A stretch of 64,000 nucleotides of DNA, taken from Candidatus Alloclostridium intestinigallinarum. GTDB lineage: Bacteria > Bacillota > Clostridia > Christensenellales > UBA3700. The notes beneath the pieces are model-generated. The model had not been told where the DNA came from, did not search any database, and worked only from the letters and a program-made list of their open reading frames with translations. Location of the stretch: NCBI GenBank assembly GCA_904382605.1, contig CAJFJA010000011.1, positions 1 to 64,000 on the forward strand, in the 5' to 3' direction. Positions 33,613-43,708 of the stretch are shown piece after piece. Each line of letters begins with the position of its first letter. Position 1 is the first letter of the stretch. The translations under genes were made by a program, and so were the position numbers.

Positions 33613-33882
33613 TTATCGTCTTATCGCGCTTTCCTTGCAGTCCTGGAGCAGAGTGTTTATTGCGTAAAGTCCGCCGAGGGCTTCCGAAGGGATAAGCCCC
33701 GGATATCTGTCCGCAAGCAGAAAAAGATCCTTCATGGCAAGTTCCTGCCGCCTTACCACGCTGTCCAGAAACATTTTATCCGCACAGCTCATTCCGCTTT
33801 GTCCGTAAAAAGGATAACCGCCCCTGTCCGTACGGCAGTTTCTGTTGTCGATAGCGTCGTTCATAATATACCTTGTTTCCAT
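33613..33882 (-). CDS. hypothetical 89-aa protein
   Basis: An 89-residue soluble protein starting METRYIMNDAIDNRNCRTDR. The first 30 residues are polar and rich in Gly/Tyr/Asn. The rest is predicted helical (KMFLDSVVRRQELAMKDLFL, ALGGLYAINTLLQDCKES), slightly reminiscent of small spore-coat proteins of the CotF type. AGGTGAC precedes the ATG and a good terminator follows. No firm family. The upstream gap of about 770 bp holds only repeats and hairpins. Confidence 0.65.
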   Translation of the reverse strand: METRYIMNDAIDNRNCRTDRGGYPFYGQSGMSCADKMFLDSVVRRQELAMKDLFLLADRYPGLIPSEALGGLYAINTLLQDCKESAIRR

Positions 33883-34124
33883 AACGTCACCTCATTTGTA
33901 GTTATAATATACCGCCTTTAATATGACTATACATGTCAAATTAAAAAAGTTTTTGAAGAATTTTTCCGAAAAAAGTAATTTGCTTTCTTATTAGGCGGAA
34001 AGGCGGGGATATTTTATGAAAGCGGACGGTCAGGGATATAAAATAAGATATTACTTTTATATAATAAACGGCAATTTATATGGGCGGCGTGATTAACGTA
34101 TATGAGGTGAATATTTTATAATAT

Positions 34125-34150
34125 ATCGACAGGCTTAACAATCTGTCGAT
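34125..34150. repeat. short hairpin in the AT-rich gap
   Basis: ATCGACAG and CTGTCGAT with a 10-nt loop. The rest of 33883-34188 is AT-rich and I see no gene or clear site in it. Confidence 0.4.
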
Positions 34151-34188
34151 AATTACCCCGTCGCGAGGATTACAAATAAAAGCGGCAT

Positions 34189-34653
34189 GGGACGCCCCCA
34201 ATAGGAGCTTCGCCGATGACGCTTTTCTTCCTTGTAATACTCACCTTTTGAGAAAGTGCCTACTGCGCTGTCGCTTATCTTACGGCGAAAGCAAACGCGC
34301 CGGCAATGGGTGGCGCGTTTGCCGCACCTGCAATTTTCCCCGATATGAAAAATTGCGGGTGCGTTGGCCTATTGGGGGCGCCATATAGAAAAAGGAGACG
34401 GCATTTTCTCAGTTTTTCTATGTGGCTATGATAGGAGCTTCGCCGATGTAGCTTTCTACTCCGTACAGCCCGCCTTTTGTACGGGTGTTTCTGCGCATTT
34501 ACTTTACTTACGGCGAAAGCAAACGCGCCGGCAATGGGTGGCGCGTTTGCCGCACCTGCAATTTTTCATTTACAAGAAAAATTGCGGGTGCGCGGGCCTA
34601 TTGGGGGCGCCACATAGAAAAAGGAGAGCTTGAAAACTCTCCTTTTTTCTATG
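34189..34653. repeat. tandem/inverted array of hairpins and tRNA-Asn 3'-end fragments
   Basis: Two units of about 230 bp begin with ATAGGAGCTTCGCCGATG at 34201 and 34431. Each holds GCAAACGCGCC/GGCGCGTTTGC (an 11-bp hairpin), then CGCACC-T-GCAATTTT with its complement. It ends in CCTATTGGGGGCGCCA, the 3' end of tRNA-Asn in inverted orientation (34368-34383 and 34597-34612). A further direct-orientation fragment is at 34193-34205. The last unit forms a stem of more than 30 bp with the tRNA-Asn 3' end itself. Confidence 0.8.
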
Positions 34654-34729
34654 TGGCGCCCCCAATAGGACTCGAACCTATGACACTGCGGTTAACAGCC
34701 GCATGCTCTACCGACTGAGCTATAGGGGC
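34654..34729 (-). tRNA. tRNA-Asn (GTT)
   Basis: Acceptor GCCCCTA/TGGGGGC, anticodon loop CTGTTAACC region with GTT, T-arm ATAGGTTCGAGTCCTAT, encoded CCA. Its 3' end lies in a long inverted repeat with 34599-34612. Confidence 0.95.
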
Positions 34730-34843
34730 ATTTGCGATAGCGAATACTATATTATAATAAGCGGCGCGATTTGTCAAGCGTTTTTTTATCAAATAAAACA
34801 GTTTTTTACCGAAAAATTTTTACTCCGCCTTGCTTATTTGACA

Positions 34844-34870
34844 ACGGCGCGGATAATATACCCGCGCCGT
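34844..34870. terminator. hairpin after the LRR gene
   Basis: ACGGCGCGG/CCGCGCCGT with an AT loop. The T tract is weak on both sides, so terminator function is uncertain. Confidence 0.4.
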
Positions 34871-34897
34871 ATTATTCGCCCGTATTGACAGCCGCTC

Positions 34898-36802
34898 TCA
34901 GATGTTTATGGTCGTATAATGTCCTGTAAGGGTGAAATACGAGTTGAAGGAGTCCAGAACGTCGGAGCTCTGCGAGCCGGACAGCCTTATGACGACGTTT
35001 TCCCCGTCCGCTTCTATGCCCGACAAAAATTCCGTGCTCAGATTGTCGCCGGAAAGCAGCGTATTGTAATAATCAGCCGTCTTGCCTTCAAACGTGATAT
35101 AAAGCATATCGTCGCCTTCAAGAATCTTGCCGTTGAACATATTCGCGCCGAAAGACGTAAGTTTTTCGGGCAGCCAGATATAGCTGAAATCGGTTTCGGC
35201 AAAGGCGTACCCTCTGATGGACGTGATGTTTATATCCAGATTCTGTAAAAACCTGAACTGTCCCGCCCTGCTCTGGTTTACCGATTCGTTGTATACCGAC
35301 GTCGCATTGTCGCTGAATGCGCCGATATAGCTGTATATTACGGTCATATCCGCCGACATAAGCAGATAGTGGTCGTTTGATTCCGTGTAGTAACCGGACG
35401 ACGTGGTTTCTTTTGTATAGTAAGGCGCAAGTTTGTAAATGGCAAAGTTTTCGCCTACCACGTTTCCGAGCGCATCTTCACTGCCGCCGACGATAGTTAT
35501 CGCACCTTCCTTGGTCAGTCCGGAAAACGCGCCGTCGCCTATTGCCGTGACGGTTGTGCCCAGCTTAAAGCCGCTCAGTCCCGAGCCGTAGAACAACAGC
35601 GAAGGAATTGAAGTAAGTTCGGGAGAAAGCGAGGTCGTGCCGCTGACGGTGTACTTGGTACTGCCGTCCTCGTTCGTGCCGTTTTCTTCGTAATAGTTGA
35701 CCGTAGTCAGGTTGGAAGCGCCGTAGAACGCCCCTTCACCGAGGTCGGGGTTGCTTGCGTAGAAGTTTACCGTTTTAATGCTTTTGACGTTGCGGAAGGC
35801 GTAGTCGCCGATAGATTCGGTATCTTCGTAAATGTTCAGAACTGCGCGGTTTGACGAAGCGGTGGAAGAATAGGTGCAGCCGTCGAAAGCTCCGTCGCCT
35901 ATGCTTTCAAGCACTCTGTCATCCAAAGCCTTTGTAAGGAAGAACACGCCGGAAGCGCCGCCCGTGGTATTTTTCACAAAACGCAGGCTCGTGCAGCCGT
36001 AGAACGCGTTATTGCCTATTTCCGTAAGAGATACCGCCGTATCCGCATCCGCGTAATCAATAAACGCGATTCTGTTGCAGCCGTCGAAAGCGCTCTGCCC
36101 TATGGTGGTGAGAGCGGCGTTGAAAAGAATTTTACGCGTGGTCGCCGACGAAGCGGTTATCGACCGGTAGAACGCATAGTTGCCTATCGTTTTAAGCGAG
36201 GAAGGCATGGTCATATTGTACGAAGTATTGTAATCGGAATCGCCGCTGCCCTTGCCTCCGCTGGTCGTGGATATATAGACATTTGCAAGGGTGGGACATT
36301 CGGAAAAAGCGTACTCTTCTATAGTTTCCACGCCGTTGCCCATAGTGACTTCCGTAAGCGAATCACAGCCGGAAAAAGCACGGGAAGGAATTGTTTTCAG
36401 TCCGTCGGGCAATACCACGGATACGAGCGAATCCATATCGGAAAACGCCTGCGCGCCTATGGTGAAGTTATCGGCGTCGCTTTCTATCGTGATACTGCTG
36501 ATTTCCCCGTTCTTGTAAAACGCTTTTTCCGCAACGGCAACTACGGGTCTGCCGCCGAGTTCGTCGGGAATCACGACGTTGACGTCCTCACCCGTGTATT
36601 CCAGAATAGTCGCCTGGCCGTGCGAAAGCGAATAGACGAAACCGCCCTCTTCTTTACGCGACACGTTGAATTCGCTGACCACGATAAGCGCCACCGCCAC
36701 GGCGATGACCGCGACTACCAGAATGACGACCATGATTATCATGGCTATGCTTCTTGTTGAAAGTTTTTTCTTTCCGTTTTCAGATTTGCTTCCTTCCGTC
36801 AT
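34898..36802 (-). CDS. membrane-anchored BspA-type leucine-rich repeat surface protein
   Basis: A 634-residue protein with a short lysine-rich cytoplasmic start (MTEGSKSENGKKKLSTRS) and one transmembrane helix (about 20-45). The outside region carries BspA-like LRR_5 repeats from about 75 to 560, with units such as IGDGAFDGC, SVVLPDGLKTIPSRAFSGCD and IGNNAFYGCTSL. A non-repeat C-terminal part follows. Such type II membrane LRR proteins are thought to bind host or microbial surfaces. The start is set by AGGTAAGT before ATG 36800-36802; -10 TATACT with an upstream TGC lies about 40 bp upstream. Confidence 0.85.
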   Translation of the reverse strand: MTEGSKSENGKKKLSTRSIAMIIMVVILVVAVIAVAVALIVVSEFNVSRKEEGGFVYSLSHGQATILEYTGEDVNVVIPDELGGRPVVAVAEKAFYKNGEISSITIESDADNFTIGAQAFSDMDSLVSVVLPDGLKTIPSRAFSGCDSLTEVTMGNGVETIEEYAFSECPTLANVYISTTSGGKGSGDSDYNTSYNMTMPSSLKTIGNYAFYRSITASSATTRKILFNAALTTIGQSAFDGCNRIAFIDYADADTAVSLTEIGNNAFYGCTSLRFVKNTTGGASGVFFLTKALDDRVLESIGDGAFDGCTYSSTASSNRAVLNIYEDTESIGDYAFRNVKSIKTVNFYASNPDLGEGAFYGASNLTTVNYYEENGTNEDGSTKYTVSGTTSLSPELTSIPSLLFYGSGLSGFKLGTTVTAIGDGAFSGLTKEGAITIVGGSEDALGNVVGENFAIYKLAPYYTKETTSSGYYTESNDHYLLMSADMTVIYSYIGAFSDNATSVYNESVNQSRAGQFRFLQNLDINITSIRGYAFAETDFSYIWLPEKLTSFGANMFNGKILEGDDMLYITFEGKTADYYNTLLSGDNLSTEFLSGIEADGENVVIRLSGSQSSDVLDSFNSYFTLTGHYTTINI

Positions 36803-36874
36803 ACTTACCTGCTTGTACGATTTACTTCTACAAGTATAGCATACGCAAAATATAAATTGCAAGTCAATTTATTG

Positions 36875-38473
36875 TTAAATATATATGCCCGCACACGCAA
36901 GCGCGACCCGTACGCCGTCCGCCGCCGAAGAAGTTATGCCGCCGGCATATCCCGCGCCCTCGCCGCACGGCATAAGCCCGTATACCGAAGAGTCGCATTT
37001 TTCGTCCCTGATAATGCGCACGGGCGAAGAAGTGCGCGTTTCCACGCCGCTCAGCACGCTGCCCGCCGAGTTGAATACTGGAATTTTTTTTGCGAAAATA
37101 TCAGTCGCCTGCACGATGGTTTTGCACACGTACGGCGGCAGACATGCGTTTATATCGGCGAACTTATATCCCCTTTTGCAGGAAGGCGTCACCTCACGCA
37201 ATGCGGAAGATACCTTTTTTGCCTTAAAGTCGCCCAGAAGTTGCGCGGGCGGAGCATAGTCCCCCGAAGCGGCGAATGCCGCCCTTTCCCACATGCGCTG
37301 GAAAGCGACTCCGTCCAGCGCCCCGTCGCCGAAATCGGCGGAATTTACCGTGACGATAAGCGCGGAGTTCGCGTTTTCACCGCTCCTGGCGCGGTTGCTC
37401 ATTCCGTTGACCACACAGCCGCCCTTCTCACTCGCCGCCGCGACCACTTCGCCGCCGGGGCACATGCAGAAGGTGTAACAGCCGCGCCCTTCCACCTGCG
37501 CGGCAAACTTGTAATCCGCCGCCGGAAGGTCGCTCCTTACCGCCCCGTACTGGGCAAAATTTATGTCTTTTTGCAGGTGCTCTATTCTCACGCCCACGGC
37601 AAAAGGCTTGGAAGTCATGTCCACTCCGCGCATATACAAATTTTCGTACACGTCGCGCGCGCTGTGACCCACGGCGAGTATCGCCCTTTCCGTTTCGAGC
37701 ACGCCGCTCCTTTCCCCTTCGAGTGTAAGAGAAGTCAGTTTTCCGCCGCGCACGCCTATATCCGTAACCTTTGTATTGAAGTAAAATTCACCGCCCATGG
37801 CGATTATCTTCAACCTTATGCCCGCCACCACGACGGGAAGAAGGTCGGTGCCTATATGCGGTTTGTTTTCGTATTTCAGCTCCTCGCCGCCGCCGTTTTT
37901 TGCAAACTCGGCAACCACCGCGCCAGCCGCGCCGCCGCCTATCCCCGTGTTCAGTTTTCCGTCCGAAAAGGTGCCCGCGCCGCCCTCGCCGAACTGCACG
38001 TTGCACTCTTCGTCCAATTCTCCGCCGGCAAAAAAGCGTTCCACCTTTGCCGCGCGCTCTTCCACGTTCGGCCCGCGCTCGATGACTACCGGTTTTGCGC
38101 CCAGATATGCCAGCGTAAGCGCGGCGAACAGTCCCGCGGGACCGCTTCCCACCACGGCTATCTTCTTTCCCGAAAGAGCGCCTTTCGGCGCGCCAATACG
38201 CGAAAGATAATCTTCAAGTGAATCGACGGGCGCTTCGGCTACCCTAACTTTTGCGTTGCGGCACGCCCTAACAATGCGGTTTTCATCGCCGCGCACCTCT
38301 GCGCCCAGACTGTAAACATGGTATAAATCGGGCTTTTTACGGCAGTCGAGCGAGCGTTTTAGCAAAACAATCTTCACAATATCCTGTTTTCTTATATGCA
38401 ATGCACGGAGGGCAAGCCCTTCAAAATCGGGCGTATCCCCCGCCTTTACGCTTATACCGTCGATTCTTATCAT
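36875..38473 (-). CDS. FAD-dependent dehydrogenase (COG2509-like)
   Basis: A 532-residue flavoprotein. An N-terminal domain of about 90 residues (ALHIRKQDIVKIVLLKRSLD) precedes the Rossmann dinucleotide-binding motif GSGPAGLF near 108-115 and the FAD contact VIERGP. Later signatures are GGAGTFSDGKL, CMCPGGEVV and the C-terminal GLMPCGEGAGYAGGITSSA. This matches the large FAD-dependent dehydrogenase family of unknown substrate. Its ATG overlaps the stop of the next flavoprotein (ATGA), so both are one transcript. Confidence 0.88.
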   Translation of the reverse strand: MIRIDGISVKAGDTPDFEGLALRALHIRKQDIVKIVLLKRSLDCRKKPDLYHVYSLGAEVRGDENRIVRACRNAKVRVAEAPVDSLEDYLSRIGAPKGALSGKKIAVVGSGPAGLFAALTLAYLGAKPVVIERGPNVEERAAKVERFFAGGELDEECNVQFGEGGAGTFSDGKLNTGIGGGAAGAVVAEFAKNGGGEELKYENKPHIGTDLLPVVVAGIRLKIIAMGGEFYFNTKVTDIGVRGGKLTSLTLEGERSGVLETERAILAVGHSARDVYENLYMRGVDMTSKPFAVGVRIEHLQKDINFAQYGAVRSDLPAADYKFAAQVEGRGCYTFCMCPGGEVVAAASEKGGCVVNGMSNRARSGENANSALIVTVNSADFGDGALDGVAFQRMWERAAFAASGDYAPPAQLLGDFKAKKVSSALREVTPSCKRGYKFADINACLPPYVCKTIVQATDIFAKKIPVFNSAGSVLSGVETRTSSPVRIIRDEKCDSSVYGLMPCGEGAGYAGGITSSAADGVRVALACAGIYI

Positions 38474-39576
38474 TTTTCCGCTCCGGTTATATTATCCGCC
38501 GCCGCAAGGGCGCTCACCCACGCCCAATGCAGATTGTATCCGCCGCATTCGCCGTCTATATCCGCCATTTCGCCTATGCAATATAAATTTCCGTGCAGCT
38601 TGGATTGAAGGTTGTTATCCAACGCGCCGAGCTCCGCGCCGCCGCATACCGCCTGGTTGTCCTTATCCGCCAAAGCCACTTTAACGCGGTAATTTTTCAC
38701 CCGTTCAAGCCCGCCTTCGCGCAATAGTTTATCGGCAAGCGCCTTGTGTAAAAGTCCGCACAGCAGGCGTTCCCTGCCGCCGTATTCCCGTTTTATCTCC
38801 TCCGCGGTCAAGTCGGGCGCAAAGTCTATCTCCAACACCCCCGTGCAGTTATTCCGCGCGAGAAAGGACGAAAGCCAGAATGCGAGAATTCCGCTCACTC
38901 CGTCGTCCCTGAATAAAATTTCGCCGCGGTCGCCCATGCTTCCGAAAGGAGTTTCCAGCCGTGCGTAAACTTTGGCGCGCACGCCCTTCAGCCCCTTGAA
39001 TTTATCCGTTTTCAGATAAGTTATCGCGGGGGTAAGGCGCGTTACCTTATGTCCCAGACCTTTCAGAAGATTGTAGGACGGTATTCCTCCGCCCGCTCCG
39101 CTGCCGCAGGCAAGCACCAGGTTTTCGGCATATACCGTACCTTTTTCGTGCTCCACTTTGAAAAATTTTCCTTCCTTTTTCACGCTTTTAACGGGACACG
39201 AAGTGAGAATTTCCGCCTTTGACACCGAATCGAGCAACACGTTCAGCACGCTCCCGGCATAATTCGAATAAGGGTACGTCCTGCCCTGTTCGTCCGTGCG
39301 GGTGACAAGCCCCAGCTCCTTCCACCAATTTATAACCGAGGAGTAAGGGTATTTTTCCAAAACGGGCGCGACGAATTCCGGCGCGTTGTATCTGCCTTCG
39401 TTCACGCCAGAATTGGACAGATTGCACCTGCCGTTACCGCTTACGAGTATCTTCTTGCCCACGCGCGCGCCCGCTTCGAGTATGAGCGGCACTGCTCCGT
39501 TCCTGATAAGCCGCGCCGCGCACATAAGCCCCGCGGCTCCGCCGCCCACTATTACGCATTTTTCCCTTTTGTCCAT
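38470..39576 (-). CDS. HI0933/BaiN-type NAD(P)/FAD-dependent oxidoreductase
   Basis: A 368-residue flavoprotein with the N-terminal VIVGGGAAGLMCAA Rossmann motif, then VSGNGRCNLSN, VLACGSGAGGG and the C-terminal GEMADIDGECGGYNLHWAW typical of HI0933/YhiN proteins. The start at ATG 39574-39576 begins the protein right at the family N-terminus. There is no ribosome site: TTGCGC-17-TGC-TATACT ends six bases before the ATG, so the mRNA should be leaderless. It is the first gene of the two-flavoprotein operon. The physiological substrate is not known. Confidence 0.88.
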   Translation of the reverse strand: MDKREKCVIVGGGAAGLMCAARLIRNGAVPLILEAGARVGKKILVSGNGRCNLSNSGVNEGRYNAPEFVAPVLEKYPYSSVINWWKELGLVTRTDEQGRTYPYSNYAGSVLNVLLDSVSKAEILTSCPVKSVKKEGKFFKVEHEKGTVYAENLVLACGSGAGGGIPSYNLLKGLGHKVTRLTPAITYLKTDKFKGLKGVRAKVYARLETPFGSMGDRGEILFRDDGVSGILAFWLSSFLARNNCTGVLEIDFAPDLTAEEIKREYGGRERLLCGLLHKALADKLLREGGLERVKNYRVKVALADKDNQAVCGGAELGALDNNLQSKLHGNLYCIGEMADIDGECGGYNLHWAWVSALAAADNITGAEK

Positions 39577-39582
39577 ACGAAA

Positions 39583-39611
39583 AGTATAGCAAAAAAAGAT
39601 ATGCGGCGCAA
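39583..39611 (-). promoter_or_regulatory. leaderless-type promoter of the flavoprotein operon
   Basis: -35 TTGCGC (39606-39611), 17-bp spacer ending TGC, -10 TATACT (39583-39588), six bases before the ATG. Confidence 0.82.
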
Positions 39612-39742
39612 GCGCGCGCCCCGCGGAAAGCGCGTTTTTACAAAAATTGCTTACGATTGCACGCCTTCTCCCTATAAGGAACGCTTTTTTACCGTGAAAA
39701 TTCTTATTTGAATTTATTGCCCGCGCAGAATTTGTTCTCCGC

Positions 39743-39771
39743 TTGACAATCTGCGCGCGCAATTATATAAT
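39743..39771 (+). promoter_or_regulatory. promoter of leuS-serS
   Basis: TTGACA (39743-39748), 17-bp spacer, TATAAT (39766-39771). The leader to the leuS ATG is only about 35 nt, too short for a T-box. Confidence 0.92.
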
Positions 39772-39811
39772 AGCTATATATCAACTTGCAAACAACACAA
39801 CGGAGCGAAAA

Positions 39812-42235
39812 ATGGACTTTATCGAGATTGAAAAAAAATGGCAGAAAAAATGGAAAGAAGATAAGATCTATTCCTTCAATACCGCAAAGCGGGACAAGAA
39901 GTATTACACCCTTGAGATGTTCTCCTACCCCTCCGGCGCGAAACTGCACGTGGGGCACTGGTACAACTTCGGACCTTCCGACAGCTTTGCCCGCTTCAAG
40001 AGCATGCAGGGCTATGAAGTATTCGAACCCATGGGCTTTGACGCTTTCGGTCTGCCGGCGGAAAACTACGCGATAAAAACGGGCATACACCCCCAGGATT
40101 CCACCATTAAGAACATAGAAACCATGGAGCACCAGCTGCAGGCAATGGGCGGTATGTTCGATTGGGATTACGAGGTAAAAACCTGCATGCCCGACTACTA
40201 CAAGTGGACGCAGTGGATATTCCTGCAACTGTACAAAGCAGGACTTGCCTACCGCAAGGAAGCGCCCGTCAACTGGTGCACTTCCTGCAATACCGTGCTT
40301 GCCAACGAACAGGTGGTGGACGGACATTGCGAACGTTGCGGTTCGCAGGTGGTGAGGAAAAATCTCACGCAATGGTTTTTCAAAATAACCGCCTACGCCG
40401 ACGAACTGCTGCGCGACCTGGACAAACTTGACTGGCCGGAAAAGACAAAGGCGATGCAACGCCATTGGATAGGAAAATCCACGGGCGGCGAGATAGAGTT
40501 CACCTGCGAAAGCGGCGATACTTTCCGCGTTTTCACCACGCGTGCGGACACCATTTTCGGCGTGTCTTACGTAATTTTAGCTCCCGAACACCCTTTGGTG
40601 GATAAACTTACCACCCCCGAACAAAAAGCGGAAGTCGAGGCTTACAAGCTGGCGTGCTCCAAGGTTTCCGAGATAGACAGAATGTCTTCCACCCGCGAAA
40701 AGACGGGCGCGTTTACGGGCGCTTACTGCATAAATCCCGTAAACGGCGAACGCGTGCCCATATGGATAGGCGATTACGTAATATACTCCTACGGCACGGG
40801 CGCGGTTATGGGCGTGGCGGCGCACGACGAGCGCGACTACGACTTTGCGAAAAAGTACGGCCTGCAGATAAAGCGCGTTATAAAGAGCGCTGACGGAAGC
40901 CCCGACGACCTGCCCTACTGCGAATACGGCGTAATGGTCAATTCGGGCAAGTTCGACGGTATGACGAGCGAAGAAGGCAAGGTAGCCGTGGTCAAGTGGC
41001 TGGAAGAGCAAGGCAAAGGCGAGCTGAAAACAAATTACCGTCTGCGCGACTGGCTCATCTCCCGCCAGAGGTATTGGGGCTGTCCCATTCCCGTAATACA
41101 CTGCCCCCACTGCGGAGAAGTGGCTGTGCCCGAGGAAGATTTGCCCGTAAAGCTGCCCTATAACGTGGACTTTACGCCCGACGGCAAGTCCCCTCTTCTC
41201 AAAAGCGAAGAATTTATGAACTGCACCTGCCCCAAGTGCGGCGCTCCCGCAAGGCGCGACCCCGACACTCTGGATACGTTCGTGTGCTCGTCGTGGTATT
41301 ATCTGCGCTATCCCGACGCACACAACGACAAGCAGGCTTTCGACCCCGAAATAATCAATAAAATGCTGCCCGTGGACAAGTATATAGGCGGCGCGGAACA
41401 CGCGTGCATGCACCTGCTTTACGCCCGCTTCTTCACCAAGGCTCTGCGCGATCTGGGGTATTTGAAATTCGACGAGCCTTTTACTTCTCTCGTGCACCAG
41501 GGCACTATTTTAGGACCCGACGGCTTTAAGATGAGCAAGTCGCGCGGCAACGTGGTTTCGCCCGACGATTACGTGAGCAAGTACGGCTCGGACGCATTCC
41601 GCTTCTACCTCATGTTCGGCTTTTCGTACACCGAAGGCGGACCGTGGAACAGCAGCGGCATTGAAAGCATAGTCAAATTTTTGGAACGCACGGAAAGGCT
41701 CGTTCTGAAAATAAAGGATATGCCCTCCGGCTCAAAACCCGTGGGCGCGGCGGAAAAAGAACTGCTCTATACGCTGAACTACACGATAAAGCGCGTTACC
41801 GAGGATATGGAAGTATTCTCTTTCAATACCGCGATCGCGCGCATAATGGAGCTTGTCAACGCCATGTACAAGTACGACGGCGAGGCGGAAAAAGATTACG
41901 ATCTGATGAAGGACTGCGCCGACAAACTCGTACTGCTGCTCGCGCCCCTCGTGCCGCACATTGCCGAAGAGTTGGGCAGCGTGCTGGGCAAGCCCTACCC
42001 CATCTACCGCCGCCCCTTCCCCAAGTGCGAGGAAAAGTGGCTGGTAAAGGACGAATACGAACTTGCCGTACAGGTGAACAGCCGCATAAAAGCCAAGATT
42101 GTGGTACCCGTTGACGCGGACAACAAACAGATAGAGGACATTGCTGTTGAAGCGGTAAAAGACGTTATAGGCGCGCAGAAAGTGGTGAAAGTCATAGTAA
42201 TACCCAAGCGCCTTGTGAACATAGTGGTGAAATAA
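39812..42235 (+). CDS. leuS: leucyl-tRNA synthetase
   Basis: An 807-residue class I synthetase charging tRNA-Leu. HIGH-type motif HVGH ([11 protein letters not shown]) lies near residue 50, the CP1 editing domain spans about 220-400 (with [16 protein letters not shown]), and the KMSKS motif is [10 protein letters not shown] near 570. The C-terminal anticodon-binding region follows. ATG 39812 with CGGAG nine bases upstream gives the family N-terminus ([14 protein letters not shown]). It is followed 10 bp later by serS in one operon. No T-box leader. Confidence 0.98.
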   Translation: MDFIEIEKKWQKKWKEDKIYSFNTAKRDKKYYTLEMFSYPSGAKLHVGHWYNFGPSDSFARFKSMQGYEVFEPMGFDAFGLPAENYAIKTGIHPQDSTIKNIETMEHQLQAMGGMFDWDYEVKTCMPDYYKWTQWIFLQLYKAGLAYRKEAPVNWCTSCNTVLANEQVVDGHCERCGSQVVRKNLTQWFFKITAYADELLRDLDKLDWPEKTKAMQRHWIGKSTGGEIEFTCESGDTFRVFTTRADTIFGVSYVILAPEHPLVDKLTTPEQKAEVEAYKLACSKVSEIDRMSSTREKTGAFTGAYCINPVNGERVPIWIGDYVIYSYGTGAVMGVAAHDERDYDFAKKYGLQIKRVIKSADGSPDDLPYCEYGVMVNSGKFDGMTSEEGKVAVVKWLEEQGKGELKTNYRLRDWLISRQRYWGCPIPVIHCPHCGEVAVPEEDLPVKLPYNVDFTPDGKSPLLKSEEFMNCTCPKCGAPARRDPDTLDTFVCSSWYYLRYPDAHNDKQAFDPEIINKMLPVDKYIGGAEHACMHLLYARFFTKALRDLGYLKFDEPFTSLVHQGTILGPDGFKMSKSRGNVVSPDDYVSKYGSDAFRFYLMFGFSYTEGGPWNSSGIESIVKFLERTERLVLKIKDMPSGSKPVGAAEKELLYTLNYTIKRVTEDMEVFSFNTAIARIMELVNAMYKYDGEAEKDYDLMKDCADKLVLLLAPLVPHIAEELGSVLGKPYPIYRRPFPKCEEKWLVKDEYELAVQVNSRIKAKIVVPVDADNKQIEDIAVEAVKDVIGAQKVVKVIVIPKRLVNIVVK

Positions 42236-42245
42236 GGAGAATACC

Positions 42246-43529
42246 ATGATAGACATAAAACTTATCAGAACCAATCCCGAGTTGGTCAAGGAAAACATCA
42301 GGAAAAAGTTCCAGGACGAAAAACTGCCCCTTGTGGACGAAGTGTTCAATCTGGACAAGGAATACCGCGAAGCAAAGACGCGCTGTGACTTTTTGCGCGG
42401 CAGGCGCAACGCCATAAGCAAGCAGATAGGCGGCTTTATGGCAAAGGGCGATAAGGAAGCCGCCGCCAAAGCAAAGCAGGAAGTGGCGGACGTGGCAAAG
42501 GAATTGCAGGATCTGGAAAGCCGTGAAGTAGTGTTGGAAGAAGAAATCAAAAAGCGCATGATGGTCATTCCCAACATAATCGACCCCAGCGTTCCCATAG
42601 GCAGGGACGACAGCGAAAACGTGGAAGTGGAGCGTTTCGGCGAGCCGAAAGTGCCCGACTTCGAGATCCCCTACCATGTGGACATAATGGAAAAGTTCAG
42701 CGGCATTGACCTGGACAGCGCGCGCAGGACGAGCGGCAACGGCTTTTATTACCTCACGGGCGACATTGCGCGCCTGCACTCGGCAATTCTTTCTTATGCG
42801 CGCGACTTTATGATAGACCGCGGCTTTACCTACTGCATTCCGCCCTTTATGATCCGCGCAAACGTGGTTAACGGCGTTATGAGCTTTGCCGAAATGGAAA
42901 ACATGATGTACAAGATAGAGGGCGAAGACCTCTACCTTATCGGCACGAGCGAGCATTCCATGATAGGCAGATTTATGGATACCATTATCCCCGAAGAAAA
43001 AATGCCGCTCACTCTCACCAGCTATTCCCCCTGTTTCAGAAAGGAGGTGGGCGCTCACGGCATAGAAGAGCGCGGCGTTTACCGCATTCACCAATTCGAA
43101 AAGCAGGAAATGATAGTCATCTGCAAGCCGGAAGACAGCATGGAGTGGTTCAAAAAACTGTATATGAATACCGTGGACTTCTTCCGCTCGCTCGACATAC
43201 CCGTGCGCACGCTGGAATGCTGTTCGGGCGACCTTGCCGATCTGAAGGTGAAGAGCCTTGACGTGGAAGCGTGGTCCCCCAGACAGAAGAAGTATTTTGA
43301 AGTGGGCAGCTGTTCCAACCTGGGCGACGCGCAGGCAAGAAGGCTGGGCATAAGGATAAAGGGCGAAAACGGCAATTACTTTGCGCACACCCTTAACAAT
43401 ACCGTGGTAGCCCCGCCCCGCATGCTGATTGCTTACCTTGAAAATAACTTGCAGGCCGACGGTAGCGTCAGTATTCCTGCGCCTTTGCGTCCTTACATGG
43501 GCGGCAAACTTCGCTTAAGCGCCGAATGA
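42246..43529 (+). CDS. serS: seryl-tRNA synthetase
   Basis: A 427-residue class II synthetase. The N-terminal coiled-coil arm (about 30-105) grips the long variable arm of tRNA-Ser. Motif 2 (CFRKEVGAHG) and motif 3 (NNTVVAPPRMLIAYLEN) are intact, with EVGSCSNLGDAQARRLG between them. AAGGAG lies eight bases before the ATG. It is cotranscribed with leuS and ends inside a long hairpin. Its tRNA substrate gene at 534 is broken; other tRNA-Ser genes must lie outside this window. Confidence 0.98.
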   Translation: MIDIKLIRTNPELVKENIRKKFQDEKLPLVDEVFNLDKEYREAKTRCDFLRGRRNAISKQIGGFMAKGDKEAAAKAKQEVADVAKELQDLESREVVLEEEIKKRMMVIPNIIDPSVPIGRDDSENVEVERFGEPKVPDFEIPYHVDIMEKFSGIDLDSARRTSGNGFYYLTGDIARLHSAILSYARDFMIDRGFTYCIPPFMIRANVVNGVMSFAEMENMMYKIEGEDLYLIGTSEHSMIGRFMDTIIPEEKMPLTLTSYSPCFRKEVGAHGIEERGVYRIHQFEKQEMIVICKPEDSMEWFKKLYMNTVDFFRSLDIPVRTLECCSGDLADLKVKSLDVEAWSPRQKKYFEVGSCSNLGDAQARRLGIRIKGENGNYFAHTLNNTVVAPPRMLIAYLENNLQADGSVSIPAPLRPYMGGKLRLSAE

Positions 43530-43586
43530 AAGTGTTTTGCGATAAGGCTATGCGGTAAGCATAGTTTTATCTACGCAAAACACTTT
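43529..43586 (+). terminator. long hairpin after serS
   Basis: AAAGTGTTTTGCG (43529-43541) pairs perfectly with CGCAAAACACTTT (43574-43586); an inner CTATGC/GCATAG also pairs. It starts at the last base of the serS stop codon. A T run follows only 15 bp later, so it may act as an RNA stabiliser or terminator. Confidence 0.6.
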
Positions 43587-43708
43587 GCGCTTACGTTTTT
43601 AAGGGGACACCCGTCCATTCGCAAGCTATGCTTGCTTGAGAACAGGTTTCCCCTTCTTTTTGCGCAAAGTTTATATTTTATCAAGCAATTCTTTTGCGCA
43701 AAAATTCA

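Noticed and set aside
34364..34718. Small open frames before tRNA-Asn
   Set aside because: They read through hairpin repeats and the tRNA itself.
36857..38221. Long rightward open frame of 454 codons
   Set aside because: Antisense shadow of the COG2509-type flavoprotein gene, whose domains are unmistakable.
39772..39811. T-box leader for leuS
   Set aside because: The leader is only about 35 nt and has no stem-antiterminator sequence.
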